From the NCBI RefSeq assembly GCF_001308195.1, contig NZ_JXDF01000030.1, positions 1-37,583 on the forward strand: a DNA stretch of 37,583 nucleotides, read 5' to 3'. A program made the position numbers and the translations under genes. Shown here piece by piece: positions 22,293-29,884 of this stretch (positions within the stretch are counted from its first letter, which is position 1; the number at the start of each line of letters is the position of its first letter). The notes under the pieces are model-generated. The model had not been told where the DNA came from, searched no databases, and saw only the letters and a program-made list of their open reading frames with translations. This DNA comes from Apilactobacillus kunkeei. GTDB lineage: Bacteria; Bacillota; Bacilli; Lactobacillales; Lactobacillaceae.

Positions 22293-23654
22293 TTACTTGT
22301 TGATCTTTCTTACGGCAGCTTGTGCAGCTTCGTTCATGATGTTCCAAGGACGATCAAATCCTGGTTGGAAGAAGAAGTCAGCGTAAGCTAAGTCGTATAC
22401 AGTTGCATGTTGTTGAATTGCAAATGAGATAGTGTTGATGTTTGCAGTAACATCTCTAGTTGACATGATTTGACCACCTAAGATACGACCATCAGTTGGG
22501 TCAAAGGTAATCTTGAAGTAAACCTTAGCATTTCCAGCTTCTTGTGAAACGAATGGAGGAACTGCCCAGTCTTCAATTAGTACTGATTCAGCACCCTTAA
22601 CACCACATTTTTCTTGAGTGTCTTGTTTAACACCAGTTGAAGCAAAGTGGTAGTTGAATACTGAAAGTGCTGATGAACCTGAAACAGCAGTCATCTTTAA
22701 TTCTCTTCCAGCAGCGTTAGCAGCAGCAGTACGTCCTTGACGACGAGCGTTTGATGCTAAAGCGATTGATGATAATTCACCAGTTGGTGCGTATGGAACC
22801 TTAGTTGCGTCACCAACAGCGTAAATATCTTTAACACTAGTTTCTTGGTGTTCGTCAGTCTTGATACGGCCACGTTCGTCTAGGTCTAATAGACCATCTA
22901 CTAATGAAGTGTTTGGAATAACACCGGCAGTTTCAACAACTAATTCAGCATCGAAAGTACCTTGGTCAGTCTTAACGCCTGAAACCTTACCGTCTTTTCC
23001 AACGAATTCAGCAACGTTTACGCTACCAACAAAGTTAACGCCGTTTTCTTTGAATTCTTGAGTTAGTTTTTCAGTGAATTCTGAATCTAGGTAGTTACCC
23101 AATAGACGAGGGTTGTGGTCTACGATAGTAACTTCCTTACCTGCTTTAGCAAATGCTTCAGCAGCTTCGATTCCAATGTAACCTGAACCGATAACAAAAA
23201 CATGTTTTAGGTCAGGATCTACCATTTTTTGTTTTAGCTTGATTGCCCAGTCACGGCCACGCATTGCGTATAGGTTTTCTAGGTCCTTACCAGGAACGTC
23301 TAAACGACGAGGAGTAGCACCAATAGCTAAGATTAGCTTATCGTAGCTTTCATCACGTTCTGAACCATCAGCTAAGTTCTTAACATGAACTGACTTGTTC
23401 TTTTCATCAATACTTGCGATTTCTTGTTGTACAAATACATGTACACCATCTTTTTCTGCGTTGTCTACAGTTTCGTAAGCAACTGTGTTTACATCCTTAA
23501 CAGTACCTTCAAGGTATAATTCCATACCACATGATAGAAATGAGATGAAGTTTCCTCTTTCATACCATTGAATTTCTGCGTCAGGGTTTTCTAAAAGCAT
23601 TCCACGAACGGCTTCGTATCCACCGTGTGAAGAACCAACTACGATAACTTTCAT
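22293..23654 (-). CDS. npr: NADH peroxidase (Npr-type FAD/NAD-dependent oxidoreductase)
   Basis: This 453-residue flavoprotein reduces hydrogen peroxide to water with NADH. His10 in GSSHGGYEAV and the redox Cys42 in FISFLSCGMELYLEG (cysteine-sulfenic acid centre) are both present. They match the Enterococcus Npr pattern (GSSHGG) rather than water-forming NADH oxidase (typically G-T/A-N-H-A-G). The NADH-binding GSGYIGIEAAEAFAKAG, the second FAD motif VGDATKV and the C-terminal YADFFFQPGFDRPWNI are also visible. Nox activity cannot be fully excluded. A Rex-like operator lies 51 bp upstream of the start. The enzyme would complement catalase and DyP when haem is absent. Confidence 0.88.
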   Translation of the reverse strand: MKVIVVGSSHGGYEAVRGMLLENPDAEIQWYERGNFISFLSCGMELYLEGTVKDVNTVAYETVDNAEKDGVHVFVQQEIASIDEKNKSVHVKNLADGSERDESYDKLILAIGATPRRLDVPGKDLENLYAMRGRDWAIKLKQKMVDPDLKHVFVIGSGYIGIEAAEAFAKAGKEVTIVDHNPRLLGNYLDSEFTEKLTQEFKENGVNFVGSVNVAEFVGKDGKVSGVKTDQGTFDAELVVETAGVIPNTSLVDGLLDLDERGRIKTDEHQETSVKDIYAVGDATKVPYAPTGELSSIALASNARRQGRTAAANAAGRELKMTAVSGSSALSVFNYHFASTGVKQDTQEKCGVKGAESVLIEDWAVPPFVSQEAGNAKVYFKITFDPTDGRILGGQIMSTRDVTANINTISFAIQQHATVYDLAYADFFFQPGFDRPWNIMNEAAQAAVRKINK

Positions 23655-23704
23655 TAGTGTGTGGCCTCCTAATAATTTTTAATTAATATTTATATAACTT
23701 TACT

Positions 23705-23722
23705 TTGTGAGAAATATCACAT
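23705..23722. promoter_or_regulatory. Rex-like operator upstream of npr
   Basis: TTGTGAGAAATATCACAT matches the Rex consensus TTGTGA-N6-TCACAA with one mismatch at the last base. Rex senses the NADH/NAD ratio and often controls NADH-consuming enzymes. It also fits a CRP-type TGTGA-N6-TCACA, but Lactobacillaceae are not known for cAMP-CRP. Confidence 0.55.
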
Positions 23723-23983
23723 TTGATTTACAAGAGTTATTTTACCTTTTGTGCGATTATATAGCAAGCAATATTAGTAAAAAAGTGAAAAAAGATGAAA
23801 TAATTTTGATAAAAATTAAGAATTAGTCATATTTGCAACTAAAATCGCTATAAAACGCCCTTGTTTTAATGTTTCCTCTAATATTAATGGGTAAAATGAT
23901 GATCATTTCTTTAATTAAATGATATTTTCATCACAAAGTATCTGTACAAATGTTTAAATATTAATTAAGTTTCCCGCTATTAA

Positions 23984-24012
23984 TTGTAGTGGCCCCTAAA
24001 TGCTAGTAGAAT
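23984..24012 (+). promoter_or_regulatory. Putative promoter of the SGNH hydrolase gene
   Basis: TTGTAG (23984-23989) and TAGAAT (24007-24012) are 17 nt apart, 39 nt before the ATG. Confidence 0.45.
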
Positions 24013-24051
24013 TAAAGACAATAATAAAAATACTATGAGGGGTTAATTACA

Positions 24052-24798
24052 ATGAAATACGGGTTGATTAAAACTGCACTATTCACTGCAGCCGGCGCTG
24101 CGCTTGTGAAGTTATCAAAGAAAAGCATTGATATTAGAAGAGCTAACAGCGAAATATATCAACCATCTAGAGATTTCTTTGTGGATGACAACCTAAACGG
24201 TAAGAAAATCGTCTTCCTTGGTTCCTCAGTAACAGCAGGTCTTGCTGCTAAGGGGATTTCATTCGTCGACTTCTTAAGAGTCGAACATGGCGTCCACGCC
24301 ATTAAGGAAGCAGTTAGTGGAACCACATTGGCAGATATTAATGAAAAATCCTACATTAGTAGAATGAAGAAGAATCTTAACTTTGATTCTCATTATGATT
24401 TGTTTGCCTGCCAACTATCTACTAACGATCAAAGAAATGGTGTCGAAATGGGCAGAATCAGTAAGTCATACAATGCTGAAGATTTCGATACCCAAACTAC
24501 CATCGGTGCGATTGAATACATAGCCGCCACCGTTCAAGATACTTGGGATTGTCCATTGGTCTTTTATACCTGTCTAAGAAAGCCAGAACCTGAGTACGAA
24601 TTCCTACGTGATAAGCTATTCGAATTACAAAGAAAATGGCATTTTGCCATCATCGACATTTGGAACAACAAGGCATTGAAGAAAATGAACGAAGAAAATC
24701 CTTGTTTTATGCTAGACGACACTCATCCAACCTGTGCCGGATATCGTTACGGTTGGACCCCTATTTTCGTCAAAGAATTAGATCAAATGTTAGAATAA
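24052..24798 (+). CDS. SGNH/GDSL-family hydrolase
   Basis: The protein has 248 residues, with GAGGGG upstream of the ATG. The SGNH blocks are present: FLGSSVTAG (nucleophile probably Ser59), the oxyanion Gly in AVSGTTLAD, the block III Asn125 in LSTNDQRNG, and the block V Asp222-x-x-His225 in LDDTHPTCAGY. It is therefore an esterase or acyl-hydrolase; the substrate (lipid, carbohydrate acetyl group or peptidoglycan) cannot be read from the sequence. A weakly hydrophobic N-terminal stretch (residues 4-20) might anchor or export it, but it is short and followed by Lys residues. Monocistronic. Confidence 0.85.
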   Translation: MKYGLIKTALFTAAGAALVKLSKKSIDIRRANSEIYQPSRDFFVDDNLNGKKIVFLGSSVTAGLAAKGISFVDFLRVEHGVHAIKEAVSGTTLADINEKSYISRMKKNLNFDSHYDLFACQLSTNDQRNGVEMGRISKSYNAEDFDTQTTIGAIEYIAATVQDTWDCPLVFYTCLRKPEPEYEFLRDKLFELQRKWHFAIIDIWNNKALKKMNEENPCFMLDDTHPTCAGYRYGWTPIFVKELDQMLE

Positions 24799-24800
24799 TT

Positions 24801-24856
24801 AAAAAAGCCACCGGTGAAAAACGTTGTTATATCAACATTTTATTGGTGGCTTTTTC
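24801..24856 (+). terminator. Long intrinsic terminator
   Basis: An outer stem AAAGCCACC/GGTGGCTTT with an inner stem containing GTTG/CAAC is followed by TTTTT. Confidence 0.85.
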
Positions 24857-25128
24857 TTTTTATTAATTTTTAATGAAAAAACAGTTGCATTCTTTTAATA
24901 ATGGTGTATTATTATAAACAACGACAGAGATATGATAACTACATAAGCAAAACATAAGATTACCGTCTTTATTGGGTTTGTGAGATGTTTAGGTTAAAAA
25001 TTATCGTTGTTATTTGATATATTTAATAGAAAAATCTTTCACATTTTTTTCTCATTTAAATATCACATGCGGACATATTTATACTCTTTTGAGTAGTTGG
25101 ATTAAATTCCAAGCACATATTTCATTCT
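24857..25128 (+). other. Gene-free region leading into the tRNA-Asn cluster
   Basis: A promoter-like pair TTGCAT (24885-24890) / TATTAT (24907-24912) with 16-nt spacing lies 217 nt before the first tRNA. The transcribed stretch begins close to AACAACGA (24917-24924), which can pair with TCGTTGTT (25004-25011) to close an ~80-nt domain. No ORF with an SD is visible. It may simply be a long tRNA leader, or may contain a small RNA. Confidence 0.4.
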
Positions 25129-25200
25129 TGCTCTATGGTTCAATGGTAGAACGGCGCACTGTTAATGCGAAGGTTACTGGTTCGAGTCCAGTTAGAGCAG
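25129..25200 (+). tRNA. tRNA-Asn (GTT), copy 1
   Basis: The gene is 72 nt. The acceptor stem TGCTCTA/TAGAGCA has discriminator G. The D arm is GTTC/GAAC, the anticodon loop CTGTTAA has GTT, and the T arm ACTGG-TTCGAGT-CCAGT is canonical. The first anticodon-stem pair is a G-A mismatch. CCA is not encoded. Confidence 0.95.
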
Positions 25201-25258
25201 TCGAGTAGCATCCCTACTCATCAAAAAGACTTAGATCTTTTATCAAACTACATATTAT

Positions 25259-25330
25259 TGCTCTATGGTTCAATGGTAGAACGGCGCACTGTTAATGCGA
25301 AGGTTACTGGTTCGAGTCCAGTTAGAGCAG
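25259..25330 (+). tRNA. tRNA-Asn (GTT), copy 2
   Basis: Identical in sequence to copy 1 over all 72 nt. It lies 58 nt downstream. The spacer contains GAGTAG...CTACTC, a small hairpin just after copy 1. Confidence 0.95.
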
Positions 25331-25377
25331 TTGAGTGGAACCCTACTCACCAAAAAGATAATTTTTCACCTCATTTT

Positions 25378-25449
25378 TGCTCCGTGGTTCAATGGTAGAA
25401 TAGCGCACTGTTAATGCGATGGTTGCTGGTTCGAGTCCAGCCGGAGCAG
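25378..25449 (+). tRNA. tRNA-Asn (GTT), copy 3 (diverged)
   Basis: It has the same fold and anticodon loop. Compensated changes are seen in the acceptor stem (TGCTCCG/CGGAGCA) and T stem (GCTGG/CCAGC), and single changes occur next to the anticodon arm. The paired substitutions show it is under selection as a functional tRNA. Confidence 0.95.
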
Positions 25450-25545
25450 TTGGGAGAAATCCCAAGTTAGCTTTATCCCAATGTTAACTAATAAAGCAAA
25501 TTGCTTTTCCATATTTTTATTCATAATTATCTATAATTCCACATA

Positions 25546-25577
25546 ATAAAAAGACTTAGCCCTTTGACTAGGTTTTT
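25546..25577 (+). terminator. Terminator of the tRNA-Asn cluster
   Basis: AAGACTTAG (25551-25559) pairs with CTAGGTTTT (25568-25576, two G-U pairs), followed by T residues. Confidence 0.7.
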
Positions 25578-25594
25578 TTATTTGTTTTCAGATC

Positions 25595-25630
25595 AAAAAA
25601 AGGCGATAGTCTAATGACTATCGCCTTTTT
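25595..25630. terminator. Bidirectional intrinsic terminator
   Basis: AGGCGATAGTC (25601-25611) pairs perfectly with GACTATCGCCT (25616-25626), flanked by A- and T-runs. It ends the minus-strand lysozyme gene. Confidence 0.9.
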
Positions 25631-25632
25631 CT

Positions 25633-26736
25633 TTATGCTACATGTTTCTTATGATGTTTCTTCTTGTGGTGAACCTTTTTAACATGCTTTTTCTTGTGGT
25701 GTTTCTTAACTGACTTTTTTACATGTTTCTTTTTGTGATGAGTCACCTTTTTAACATGTTTCTTTGCTTTTTTAACGTGCTTTTTAGCAGTTGTCTTCTT
25801 AGCAGTTGCTTTTTTGGCGTTTGCCTTCTTAGTAGTTTCTTTCTTGGCATCTGCCTTCTTAACAGTTGCTTTTTTGGCAGTTTCATTCTTAACGTCTGTC
25901 TTCTTAACTGTTGCTTTCTTAGCAGCTAAGTTAACAACTTTAGCAGTCTTGTCATTTGATGTGGCGGCAGGTTTCACTTCAGTGTTACCTTGCTTGTTTT
26001 CCACCTTTTGACCCTTGTTAGCGTCATTGTTAGCTACTTTCTTAGCAACTGTTCCTAAGAACCAAGATTTTTGTTCACGTAACTTACTTGCATCTACCTT
26101 TTTGTGTAATGCAGATGAGTAGTGACGATCAGTGTATTGCCATAATACGTGGGCAATTGATGGTTCATTCTTAGTGTATGAAGCTAACCAGTATCCATCA
26201 TACTTACTTAATGCTTGAGAAGCATATGTCTTCATGAAACTTAAGTATGAGTAGAATAGAATCTTTTTAGATCCAACAAGTGGACGTAAAGTGTTTACCC
26301 ATTTTGCAGTCGCAGCGTTTGAATGACGACGACTGATTGAAGCAACTTCAAAATCGTTTACATAAAATTTAGCATTTGGTGCTCTGTGGTATAAGTCACG
26401 AGCTTCTCTTGCAGCAGCTGCTGATGAATTATATCTACTAAATGAATACACACCGTATGGTACTTTGTACTTATCTAATAGCGCTTTGTTGTGTTTGAAT
26501 GTTTTATCACTGTAACTTGATCCGTATTGAACTCTAAGAATTGCGAATGGAACTTCTTTGCTTAAGTTCTTTGCCTTCTTATTAGTTAGACGCCCTTGCC
26601 ATTCTGACAAGTCATATACGGTTTTACTACTTGCACTTGCATTTGTATTAAAGCTTCCAATTGCTCCAACCCCCGTTGTTAAAGCAAGAGAAGCGACCAT
26701 TGTCATCAATATTGATTTAAAACTGAACTTAATCAA
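25633..26736 (-). CDS. Secreted GH25 (Cpl-1/AcmA-type) lysozyme with polycationic Lys/His tail
   Basis: The protein has 367 residues from the TTG at 26736, chosen because AGGAG (complement of 26745-26749) lies 8 nt upstream; the longer ORF would include this SD. The signal peptide is at about 1-36. The GH25 domain covers about 38-225, with catalytic Asp42 in VYDLSEWQG and the DxE pair Asp128/Glu130 in FYVNDFEVAS; GYWLASY and VLWQYTD are also family hallmarks. It cleaves the MurNAc-GlcNAc bond of peptidoglycan. From about residue 269 to the end the sequence is almost only Lys, Ala, Thr and Val, then Lys, His and Val, resembling a histone H1 tail. This should bind teichoic acid or other polyanions, with pH dependence from His. 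No LysM or SH3 domain is present. Confidence 0.9.
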   Translation of the reverse strand: MIKFSFKSILMTMVASLALTTGVGAIGSFNTNASASSKTVYDLSEWQGRLTNKKAKNLSKEVPFAILRVQYGSSYSDKTFKHNKALLDKYKVPYGVYSFSRYNSSAAAAREARDLYHRAPNAKFYVNDFEVASISRRHSNAATAKWVNTLRPLVGSKKILFYSYLSFMKTYASQALSKYDGYWLASYTKNEPSIAHVLWQYTDRHYSSALHKKVDASKLREQKSWFLGTVAKKVANNDANKGQKVENKQGNTEVKPAATSNDKTAKVVNLAAKKATVKKTDVKNETAKKATVKKADAKKETTKKANAKKATAKKTTAKKHVKKAKKHVKKVTHHKKKHVKKSVKKHHKKKHVKKVHHKKKHHKKHVA

Positions 26737-26889
26737 TATACTCACTCCTATTTCTCTAAATGAATCTTTGATTTGCATTATAGACGCCTAATGTTGCAGG
26801 AATGATATAGTAATATTACAAAATGTGACAAATTTTAATTTTACTGCAATTTTTCTCTCAAAATGCAACACTTTCTTTCATTTTGATGA

Positions 26890-26917
26890 TTGTTTTGCAT
26901 ACATTTCCGCATATAAT
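26890..26917 (+). promoter_or_regulatory. Promoter of the MacB-like exporter gene
   Basis: TTGTTT (26890-26895) and a perfect TATAAT (26912-26917) are 16 nt apart, 38 nt upstream of the ATG. Confidence 0.6.
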
Positions 26918-26955
26918 AGTCATTACAAATTAAATAACAACAAGGAGTGAAAATA

Positions 26956-28869
26956 ATGTCATTCTTAGAATTAAAAAATATTCAAAAATCATACTACCTA
27001 GGCAAAGACGAATTCAAAGTCTTAAAAGGAATTGATTTATCATTCGAAAAAGGCGAAATGGTATCAATCCTTGGAGAATCCGGTGGTGGTAAATCAACAT
27101 TAATGAACATCATTGGTGGATTGGACAGTAAATACGAAGGTGACGTTTTACTAAACGGCAGTTCATTAAAACATGATACTGACAAACAACTAGATGAATA
27201 CCGTCGTAAGACAATCGGTTTTATCTTCCAAAGCTTCAATCTAATTAGTCACTTAACTATTTTAGATAACGTATTAGTTCCACTTGAAATGACTACCCTT
27301 TCAAAGAAGGAACAAGTAGCCCGCGCCAAAGAATTACTTGCTAAGGTTGGTCTAAGTGATCACATCAACAAGTACCCTAACCAATTATCTGGTGGTCAAA
27401 AACAACGTGTTTCAATCGCCCGTGCTTTAGCTGGTGACCCAGAAATGCTAATCGCCGATGAACCAACTGGTGCTTTGGACCCTGAAAACACAACTGAAAT
27501 CCTACAAATCTTGGATAACATTGCTAAGGAAGGAAAACTAGTCCTAACTGTTACCCACTCTCAAAAGGTTGCTGATTACGGTACTCGTATCGTTCACATG
27601 ACTGACGGTCGTATCGACGAAGACAGAACTCTTCGTGACAAGTACTCAGAAAGTGACGAACCAGCACTAGAATCAAAATCACTATCATTAAAATCAATCG
27701 TTAAAATGACTTGGGATAACATCAAGTACAACTCCAAACGTAACTTACTAATTATCTTTGGTGGATTGATTGGTATCTTCTCAGTTGTATTCATGCTAGG
27801 ACTTGGAAACGGTGTTCGAGGATACATTAACCATGAAATTTACTCTCAAGTAAATCCAAACAGTGTTCAAGTTTCCCATAAAAACACTAACGATCATTCC
27901 TCATTTAAGGATGCTGACGTTAACCGTTTAGAAAACGTAAAGGGTGTTAAATCCGTTGAAAAAGCTTACGCATCAACTGGTATTCAAATGAAGGATGGCA
28001 ACAAGACTGCCCAATCTTCATACATGACTACTAGTTTAGCTACTATTAATGAAGACAATATCAAACACGGTACAACTCCTAAGGATGGCGAAATCCTAAT
28101 TAACACTACCGCTGCTAAGGCATTAAACAAGAAGAACCCTAACTCAATGGTAGGAAAAGAAATTCAAGTTTCATTCACTGCCATGAAGAACGGTACCCCA
28201 TACCCAGTAACTAAGAAATTAAAGATTTCTGGTATCATCGACTCACAAAGCCCACTTACTATCATTAACTACGCTACTGTTAAAGAAGCTCTAGCCGACA
28301 ACGGCATCAAGATTGAACCAAACTTCTTAAACGTAAACATCAAGGGTGGCGTAAACAACGTCAACCCTGTTCAAAACAGAATCAAGGCCATCGAAGTTAA
28401 TGGTAAGAAAGCATACAGCATTCAAGGTGCTGGTGCGATTGTATCAACTCTAAACACTTACATTAACCTTGCTGTATACGTATTAGCTGCCATTGCTGGT
28501 ATTTCACTATTAGTATCAGCAATCATGATTATCGTTGTCCTATACATTAGTGTTGCTGAAAGAACTAAGGAAATTGGTATTCTACGTGCCCTAGGTGCTA
28601 CTAAGGGTAACATCAGAATGCTATTCGTCAGCCAAGCACTATTCCTAGGAATCTTCTCATCAGTATCAGCTGTCGTTATTTCATACCTAATTCAATTAGG
28701 TATTAACTCAGCGGTACACGGCATGATTGACTACTCAATCATCCAAATCTCAGTTGGTAATGCCATCTTCGGTATCGTAGTTGCCATTATCATCAACCTA
28801 CTAGCTTCAATTCTTCCTTCAAACAAGGGTGCTAAACTAGATCCAATCGAAAGTTTAAGCGCTGAATAA
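26956..28869 (+). CDS. MacB-like ABC exporter, fused ATPase and FtsX permease
   Basis: The protein has 637 residues; ATG 26956 follows AAGGAG by 8 nt. The N-terminal ATPase (1-230) has Walker A GESGGGKST at 40-48 (Glu in place of the common Pro), signature LSGGQKQR at 144-151 and Walker B MLIADEP. Residue ~250 begins the first helix (NLLIIFGGLIGIFSVVFMLGLG), followed by an extracellular MacB-like domain of ~230 residues and three helices in the FtsX arrangement. Members export peptides, antibiotics or surfactants, or act as mechanotransmission machines. The substrate is unknown. The convergent TetR gene directly downstream is the most obvious regulator. Confidence 0.88.
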   Translation: MSFLELKNIQKSYYLGKDEFKVLKGIDLSFEKGEMVSILGESGGGKSTLMNIIGGLDSKYEGDVLLNGSSLKHDTDKQLDEYRRKTIGFIFQSFNLISHLTILDNVLVPLEMTTLSKKEQVARAKELLAKVGLSDHINKYPNQLSGGQKQRVSIARALAGDPEMLIADEPTGALDPENTTEILQILDNIAKEGKLVLTVTHSQKVADYGTRIVHMTDGRIDEDRTLRDKYSESDEPALESKSLSLKSIVKMTWDNIKYNSKRNLLIIFGGLIGIFSVVFMLGLGNGVRGYINHEIYSQVNPNSVQVSHKNTNDHSSFKDADVNRLENVKGVKSVEKAYASTGIQMKDGNKTAQSSYMTTSLATINEDNIKHGTTPKDGEILINTTAAKALNKKNPNSMVGKEIQVSFTAMKNGTPYPVTKKLKISGIIDSQSPLTIINYATVKEALADNGIKIEPNFLNVNIKGGVNNVNPVQNRIKAIEVNGKKAYSIQGAGAIVSTLNTYINLAVYVLAAIAGISLLVSAIMIIVVLYISVAERTKEIGILRALGATKGNIRMLFVSQALFLGIFSSVSAVVISYLIQLGINSAVHGMIDYSIIQISVGNAIFGIVVAIIINLLASILPSNKGAKLDPIESLSAE

Positions 28870-28893
28870 CTAGTAATTATCCTTCCCCCTAAC

Positions 28894-28929
28894 AAAAAAC
28901 ACGCTATGAAATTCATAGCGTGTTTTTTT
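28894..28929. terminator. Bidirectional intrinsic terminator
   Basis: A perfect stem AACACGCTATGA/TCATAGCGTGTT is flanked by A- and T-runs between the convergent exporter and tetR genes. Confidence 0.9.
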
Positions 28930-29482
28930 AGTATTGTCGATGCATTAAGAAATCATAGACGTAGTCCTTATCGTACTCATCAAAATGATGAACCCAAAAG
29001 GTAACAACACCCATTGCGGTAGAAGAGTTGTATGCAGCAAAGAGTTTGCGTTTCTTTTCATCCATCGTATCGGTAAAGACTTCGGTAGTAGAATCCACCA
29101 TTTGATTAAAGAAGGCAATTAGTTTCAAGGTAAAACGAATATCGCCCTTTTCGCTTAATAGTAATTCCAAAATTGGTTGATTTTCTTCAATGACAGTCAA
29201 AAATTTATAAACAAACTTACCGGCTGCCGTATTGATATACTCCAGCTCTGTACTTTTTAGCTCAACGTTAGCCTCTTTAATGTCAGAAATGACACGGTCT
29301 TCAATGCTATCAATTAAATCTGGTTTATCAATATAGTGACGATAAAATGTACTTCTATTAATGTTTGCGGTCTTGATGATATCACTCACCGTTACATCAG
29401 CAATTCCCTTGTTTTTTGCGACTTTGATTAACGCGCCTTCAATTTTATCCCTGGTAAGTTGGCGCTTGTGTTCGTATTTCAC
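28928..29482 (-). CDS. TetR/AcrR-family transcriptional regulator
   Basis: The protein has 184 residues. The start is the GTG at 29480-29482, 8 nt after GGAGG; the longer ATG ORF runs through that SD. The HTH (about 8-52) contains TVSDIIKTANINRSTFYRHYIDKPDLI. The C-terminal ligand domain is helical, ending HHFDEYDKDYVYDFLMHRQY. The stop codon lies in the T-run of the shared terminator. Probable targets are the convergent exporter or the divergent small membrane protein. Confidence 0.88.
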   Translation of the reverse strand: MKYEHKRQLTRDKIEGALIKVAKNKGIADVTVSDIIKTANINRSTFYRHYIDKPDLIDSIEDRVISDIKEANVELKSTELEYINTAAGKFVYKFLTVIEENQPILELLLSEKGDIRFTLKLIAFFNQMVDSTTEVFTDTMDEKKRKLFAAYNSSTAMGVVTFWVHHFDEYDKDYVYDFLMHRQY

Positions 29483-29570
29483 TTTTAATTCCTCCATAAG
29501 GTTATTGTTCACTTAAATATGTATGGTTGGTGTTATGATTAACTTATTAAATAGAAAAGAGATGCATAAT

Positions 29571-29780
29571 ATGTATAAATTTGGTCTAATGAGTGGACTC
29601 ATCGTCTTCTTGATAGCTGTATTGGCTGTTATCACACTCTTATTTGTTATCGGTCGCAAGGTCTATTTTCACAGAACAATCAAAAACAACATAGTATTTT
29701 TAATCTTAGCTTTAGTGGTCAGCATCGCCACATACGATATGGATAAATCGTTCATTAATTTTATTCTAACACCGATGTAA
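29571..29780 (+). CDS. Small two-helix membrane protein
   Basis: The protein has 69 residues. ATG 29571 (MYKFGLMSGLIVFLIAVLA) follows AAAAGAG by about 9 nt; the upstream extension lacks an SD. Two hydrophobic helices (about 6-28 and 41-57) are separated by a basic loop RKVYFHRTIKNN. It is divergent from the tetR gene and 104 bp before the MscS pair. No family recognised. Confidence 0.6.
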   Translation: MYKFGLMSGLIVFLIAVLAVITLLFVIGRKVYFHRTIKNNIVFLILALVVSIATYDMDKSFINFILTPM

Positions 29781-29884
29781 GCCGCAATAGGTTAACATTT
29801 TCTTAAGTTAGACGGTTTAACTGTCATCTTAATAATTCTGATGTTACGATATTATATGTGATAATTGTTTAAGGAGTGAACTAT

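Larger units (their letters stand above)
23655..24051. other. 397-bp AT-rich intergenic region between divergent npr and SGNH genes
   Basis: I see no gene. It carries the npr leader with SD AGGAGG, a Rex-like site (23705-23722), a 15-bp 7-1-7 palindrome AAATGATGATCATTT (23894-23908), and a promoter for the SGNH gene. Confidence 0.7.

Noticed and set aside
22293-23654. Water-forming NADH oxidase (Nox)
   Set aside because: The GSSHGG motif and the N-terminal pattern match NADH peroxidase better. Nox remains possible only by assay.
25014-25398. ORFs overlapping the tRNA cluster
   Set aside because: They are translations of the tRNA genes, recognisable by the shared peptide across copies.
26956-28869. 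Bacitracin-type BceAB exporter
   Set aside because: ATPase and permease are fused in one chain and there are four helices in MacB/FtsX layout, not ten as in BceB. No two-component system is adjacent.
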